Below the pieces are notes generated by a model. That model saw only the letters and a list, made by a program, of their open reading frames with translations. It searched no databases and had not been told where the DNA came from. Source: Rosa chinensis (lineage: Eukaryota > Streptophyta > Magnoliopsida > Rosales > Rosaceae). Taken from it: 64,000 nt of DNA. Each line of letters starts with the position of its first letter. Position 1 is the first letter of the stretch. Below, piece after piece: positions 60,736-64,000 of the stretch. The stretch is from assembly GCF_002994745.2 (NCBI RefSeq), contig NC_037092.1, positions 24,453,001 through 24,517,000 on the forward strand, in the 5' to 3' direction. The translations under genes were made by a program, and so were the position numbers.

Positions 60736-60820
60736 TCATAGGAACACACTAAAGGAGTTAACTTGCTGGTGTTTTACACAGTTTATATAAAGATTAAGGT
60801 ACCTCAAATAGTGCGAGAGT

Positions 60821-60821
<1 letters not shown>

Positions 60822-60878
<57 letters not shown>

Positions 60879-61004
60879 GGGAGTGGCAATGTTGTAGTTT
60901 AATAATTAGGTTTAGGGCAAAATGGTCATTTGATGTGAAATTTTGTAGGTGAGATTAAAAATCTATTGCTAGGGTAAATGGAATAACTTTGTCTCATTTT
61001 GGTG
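60822..61004 (-). mobile_element. Terminal fragment of a Mutator-like element
   Basis: A (GA)n tract followed by GGGAGTGGCAATGTTGTAG, GGGCAAAATGGTCATTT, AAAAATCTATTGCTAGGGTA and CATTTTGGTGCC is the reverse complement of the left end of the element at 16885-17060, in the same order. The other end is not seen; a LINE fragment follows directly. Confidence 0.7.
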
Positions 61005-61005
61005 C

Positions 61006-61665
61006 CTTTTTTTTTTTTTTGGGATATATGGGGGCCAAAAGGCCTAACAAAAGCAAAGAACAAATTACATCTAAGAATTTATAATCCTAATTCTAGGACT
61101 TTCACACAAGTCATCAAGCAAGCTAGAAATAACTTGTGGAGGGGGTTGCTCCATGAATTGAGCTCCAATCTCTGCATCCAAACCAGTTTTGGAGAGAATG
61201 TCGGCAACCTGATTTAATTCATGATAGACATGCTTAAGATCATAGTTGTGCAATTGTCTTTGGAGAGCCTGGCAACAATCAATAATAGTTTTTAAGGGGT
61301 GCTAATCATCCACACCTTGCTGAACTAGGGAAACTAACACATGAGAATCACTTTCCACTAGAAGATGACGACAATGATGGGAGAGAGCCATTTGTGGTCC
61401 CAAAAGTAATCCCCAAGCTTCCTTTTGAAGGACAGAACCGCAACCAAGGTTAGCATAAAACCCAGAAATCCAAGCACCAGTGAAATCTCTCAAGACACCA
61501 CCAGCACCAATTTTCCCATTAAGATTTCTAGCACCATCAACATTTAATTTAAAGTAATGCTCAAGAGGTTTCTTCCACAACAAACTAACACAAGTTTTAC
61601 TGGACTGTTGAGGCTTGAAAGTATTAGCAGATTTCCATTCCCTGGCAGAATCAATAACAACTTGG
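61006..61665 (-). mobile_element. 5'-truncated LINE, RNase H fragment only
   Basis: Minus strand from about 61665: LNVDGARNLNGKIGAGGVLRD, QKEAWGLLLGPQMA, LLVESDSHVLV, one stop near 61308, then VYHELNQVADILSKTGLDAE and EQPPPQVISSLLDDLC, ending in poly(A) (poly(T) at 61006-61020). The C-terminal phrase matches the LINE at 48180-51271 (EQPPPQITSLLLDDLC), so both are one family. Confidence 0.85.
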
Positions 61666-61779
61666 GTGACTTTTGTGAATGACAGTGTAATACTTGAGTG
61701 ACCAAAATGATATATTTGAAACTTGAGTGACCAAGTGTCGAATGAGTCATAGTTGAGTGACCATTTGTGAAATTCTCCC
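61664..61779. mobile_element. Half of a Mutator-type MITE
   Basis: The right half of the 24130-24501 family (GGGTGACTTTTGTGAATGAC, TTGAGTGACCAAAATGATAT, GTGACCATTTGTGAAATTCT). The left half is missing where the LINE fragment begins. Confidence 0.75.
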
Positions 61780-61973
61780 TTATTAAATTTCAATTGTAAT
61801 TTTATTCTTTCTGCTTACAAAAAGTGATTTTACAAATCCTCCTTGGAACACTGACCTAAGGCGTTGACTTGCTTAAGAATTTAAAAAAAAAAAAAAAAAA
61901 AAAAAGTGAAAGTTTATAAATTCGACATGCAAAAGTACTTCTTTACCGATCAATCAATCGTTGAACTGTGAAA

Positions 61974-63713
61974 TGTATCTAAATAGTAGGAAAAAACCTA
62001 GTTTGAGCCGTCAACTCTCTCTCTAAAAACCTAGGGTTAGGGTTTCAGTTCAGTGCTTCTCCTTGTCAATAAGATGTCTTCTGTTGATGCAATGGCTGCT
62101 AGACTAGCCTCCTCTCTTGCTATCACTGAAGGCAAGAGGCCGATTGATTTGCGACCTACGCAGGGTAAGGGTTTGCGACAGGCAAACATATTCTTGGTGG
62201 GCAAGCTCCTCACTGCTCGGGATTTCAAGGTCAAGTCTTTCATGGGGATGTTTTGCAACGCCAGGAGGGTTAATGGGTCGTTGCAGGTGGAGGAAGCTAA
62301 AGGGAAGAGGGTGTTATTCACACTGTCGGATCCGTCTGATCGAGTTCGGATATGGTGGGGTGCCCCATGGGGGTATAATCACGCGCCGGTGGCTCTAGCT
62401 TTGTATGATGGTATCATGCCGGTGGAGAAAGTGCCCCTAGCCATGGCATCATATTGGATAACTCTTCAGGGAATACCACCAGCGTTTCGGTATGAACGTG
62501 TCATGACCATGATCAGCTACACGCTGGGGGATTTTCAAGAAATTGAAAAGAATGCTAAGAAGACTGGGAAACTCCAGATTAGGGTTGAGATACCTTTGAA
62601 TAAACCATTGCCTTTCAAGCGGTGGTACTTGGTGGAAGATGCAGTCGAGTTTCGCTGTCAATTCCGTTATGACAAGCTTTTCGGAAGATGCTCTGTATGT
62701 GGATTAGTCACACATGTGGGTTTGCCATGCTCCGGACCGGCGCTGGATGAAGACGATGATGAAGCCGAGAGAATTGTTTTGGGGTCCCAGAACACGGTGT
62801 CAGAGATGAACGGTGGGGGCTCGCCGGGAGTTTGGACGGGGTCAACATAGGGGCATGCTAGTGGTAGTGGGCTCACTATTAGTGTAAGAGCTAGGGTTAC
62901 CACCGTGTCCACCGTTGGTATTGCGGACTCCAGATCCTGGTCCGAGTGGGGAACCATGTTTGAATGCTTTTTTTCCAAAGCAGAAGCGACATGTTGTGGT
63001 GCGTGAACTTCAGGGGACAGCGGAAACTCCAGAACGCATCACTGGCAAGTGTCGAGACAGAGAAGACAGCCTGACTATCTCCCCTAAGAAACTGAAATTG
63101 AGTTTGGAGGTAGGTAAGAGAAATCTCATTCTTGATTCTGAAAATCTTGGCCTGGACCTTATACAGGAGGAGACTCATTCTGGGAGTATGAAGCGGAAGC
63201 GAGGACGACCTTCTGGCAGTAGAAATAAGTCGTCGTCTAGTGGCAAGCAGCAGACCTCAAAGCATAGTGAGGGTAAGGAGAAGAATAAGTCTCCAACGAT
63301 GAAGCAGTCTGTGGGGAAACACTCCAACCCGAAAGGGAAGGAGTTGGCTCTTTTTTAGTTTCTGTTACTTGGGGTAAAGCTTGTGTGAGAGTGTATGGAC
63401 TTCTATGAGTCTTCTATGACGTTTCTAGTTTCTTACTTGTACCACAATTGCGTGATTGGCAAGGAAGGGCTAGTTGAATGATTTCATTTCCGTAGAGGGC
63501 AAGGTTTATACATTCTTAGATAGGCTTGCTTAAAAGCGAGCATTCCAGAGATTTTAATGATCTACTCTAGCTTAGATAGTTTAGTTCGGATTTTCTTGCC
63601 GAGTTTTGCTTTTGTAAGTTATGGTAGACTCTAGCCTATTGGCTGTTGATCTAATGAATTCAACTTCTATTTCACAAAAAAAAAAAAAAATAAATAAATA
63701 AATAGATAAATAA
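61974..63713 (+). mobile_element. ORF1-only LINE derivative with exact TSD
   Basis: The 18-bp TSD AATCGTTGAACTGTGAAA is exact at 61956-61973 and 63714-63731. The element is 1740 bp with CCTAGGGTTAGGGTTTC near the start and an A-rich tail (63676-63713, AAATA repeats). ORF1 runs directly to the 3' untranslated region, without endonuclease or reverse transcriptase. Confidence 0.93.
62074..63358 (+). pseudogene. LINE ORF1: DUF4283, zinc knuckle, basic AT-hook-like tail
   Basis: MSSVDAMAARLASSLAITEG starts at 62074. The DUF4283 region is clear (ANIFLVGKLLTARDFKVKSF, RVLFTLSDPSDRVRIWWGAP), followed by a DUF4283-associated part and the zinc knuckle CSVCGLVTHVGLPC (about 62690-62735). A TAG at 62848 and a +1 frame change split it from a C-terminal part (to 63358) rich in Lys/Ser with KRKRGRPSGSRNK, an AT-hook-like motif near 63190. 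In full LINEs this protein coats the element RNA; here a partner reverse transcriptase would be needed. Confidence 0.88.
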
Positions 63714-63731
63714 AATCGTTGAACTGTGAAA

Positions 63732-64000
63732 CGTTGTTCAAATTCAATGATATTTTAGGACATGTATCGTGACACACATATTCTTTTAGTGTTGACATTT
63801 CTCAATTTCCACATAGCTAGAACTGCTAACACCAAAAGCCTTACCCAGATTCAAACTTGACCTTTGAAGCCGAGCCGGTCTGTTTCTTTCCTCTCACGTC
63901 ACAGCCCTTTTGTGGGTCTAGTGTGGAAGAAGACTGAAGGTTGGGAGGAAGGAATGTAAGCCCGTAAGAGACATGTGCCCAAAAGAGTAAAAATGGCCTT
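63732..64000. other. Window end, no gene recognised
   Basis: Spacer without coding signature; any gene starting to the right lies outside the window. Confidence 0.4.

Overview
The window is nuclear DNA of a flowering plant, most likely a eudicot: it holds plant-only protein families (a DC2.15-type proline-rich protein, DOG1-domain, SRO/RCD1-like and NAC proteins), introns with GT-AG borders, TA/GA/GT microsatellites, and plant Copia, LINE, hAT and Mutator-like elements. The repeat style would fit Rosaceae, but that is only an impression. It is gene-poor. Three genes look intact: a 14 kDa hybrid proline-rich protein (3806-4180), a two-exon DOG1-like gene (22024-22862) and an SRO-type inactive PARP (42791-43864, minus). 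Three are damaged: a reticulocalbin-like EF-hand gene (18682-19800), a MurA-like enolpyruvyl transferase gene (51337-55186) and a NAC gene (58894-59862, minus). No pathway joins them; they are separate genes in a sea of repeats.

Layout. 1-3202: 3' part of a hAT transposon with a ZMYM1-like transposase broken by three stops. 3365-4300: HyPRP gene with TATA box and an upstream 120-bp tandem duplication. 4340-8125: intergenic DNA, a small MITE and two LINE tails. 8174-9912: complete non-coding LTR element on the minus strand with exact target-site duplications (TSDs). 10233-18492: a nest made of possible hAT ends, then a Pack-MULE-like element with a captured gene fragment, then a Copia element and a second Mutator-like element inside it. 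18682-21660: EF-hand pseudogene, two foldback MITEs, a SINE and a recent 141-bp duplication. 22024-22862: DOG1-like gene, then SINEs and a Mutator-type MITE.

24648-35923: an 11.3-kb LTR retrotransposon whose own interior is non-coding and holds more than 30 small hairpins with one shared core but different, compensating stems; a 5.8-kb Copia (29492-35297) is nested in it. 36301-41395: LINE-derived retroposons and a 3.5-kb non-autonomous hAT carrying a LINE ORF1. 42791-43864: SRO gene. 44640-51271: a hAT-like element, a Mutator MITE and a 5'-truncated LINE that ends 65 bp before the MurA-like start codon. 55968-58640: a 2.67-kb solo LTR. 58894-64000: NAC pseudogene, MULE and MITE pieces, a LINE RNase H remnant and an ORF1-only LINE flanked by an exact 18-bp TSD.

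The strongest evidence for element borders is matching TSDs read directly on both sides. Protein family calls come from motif recognition without database searches.
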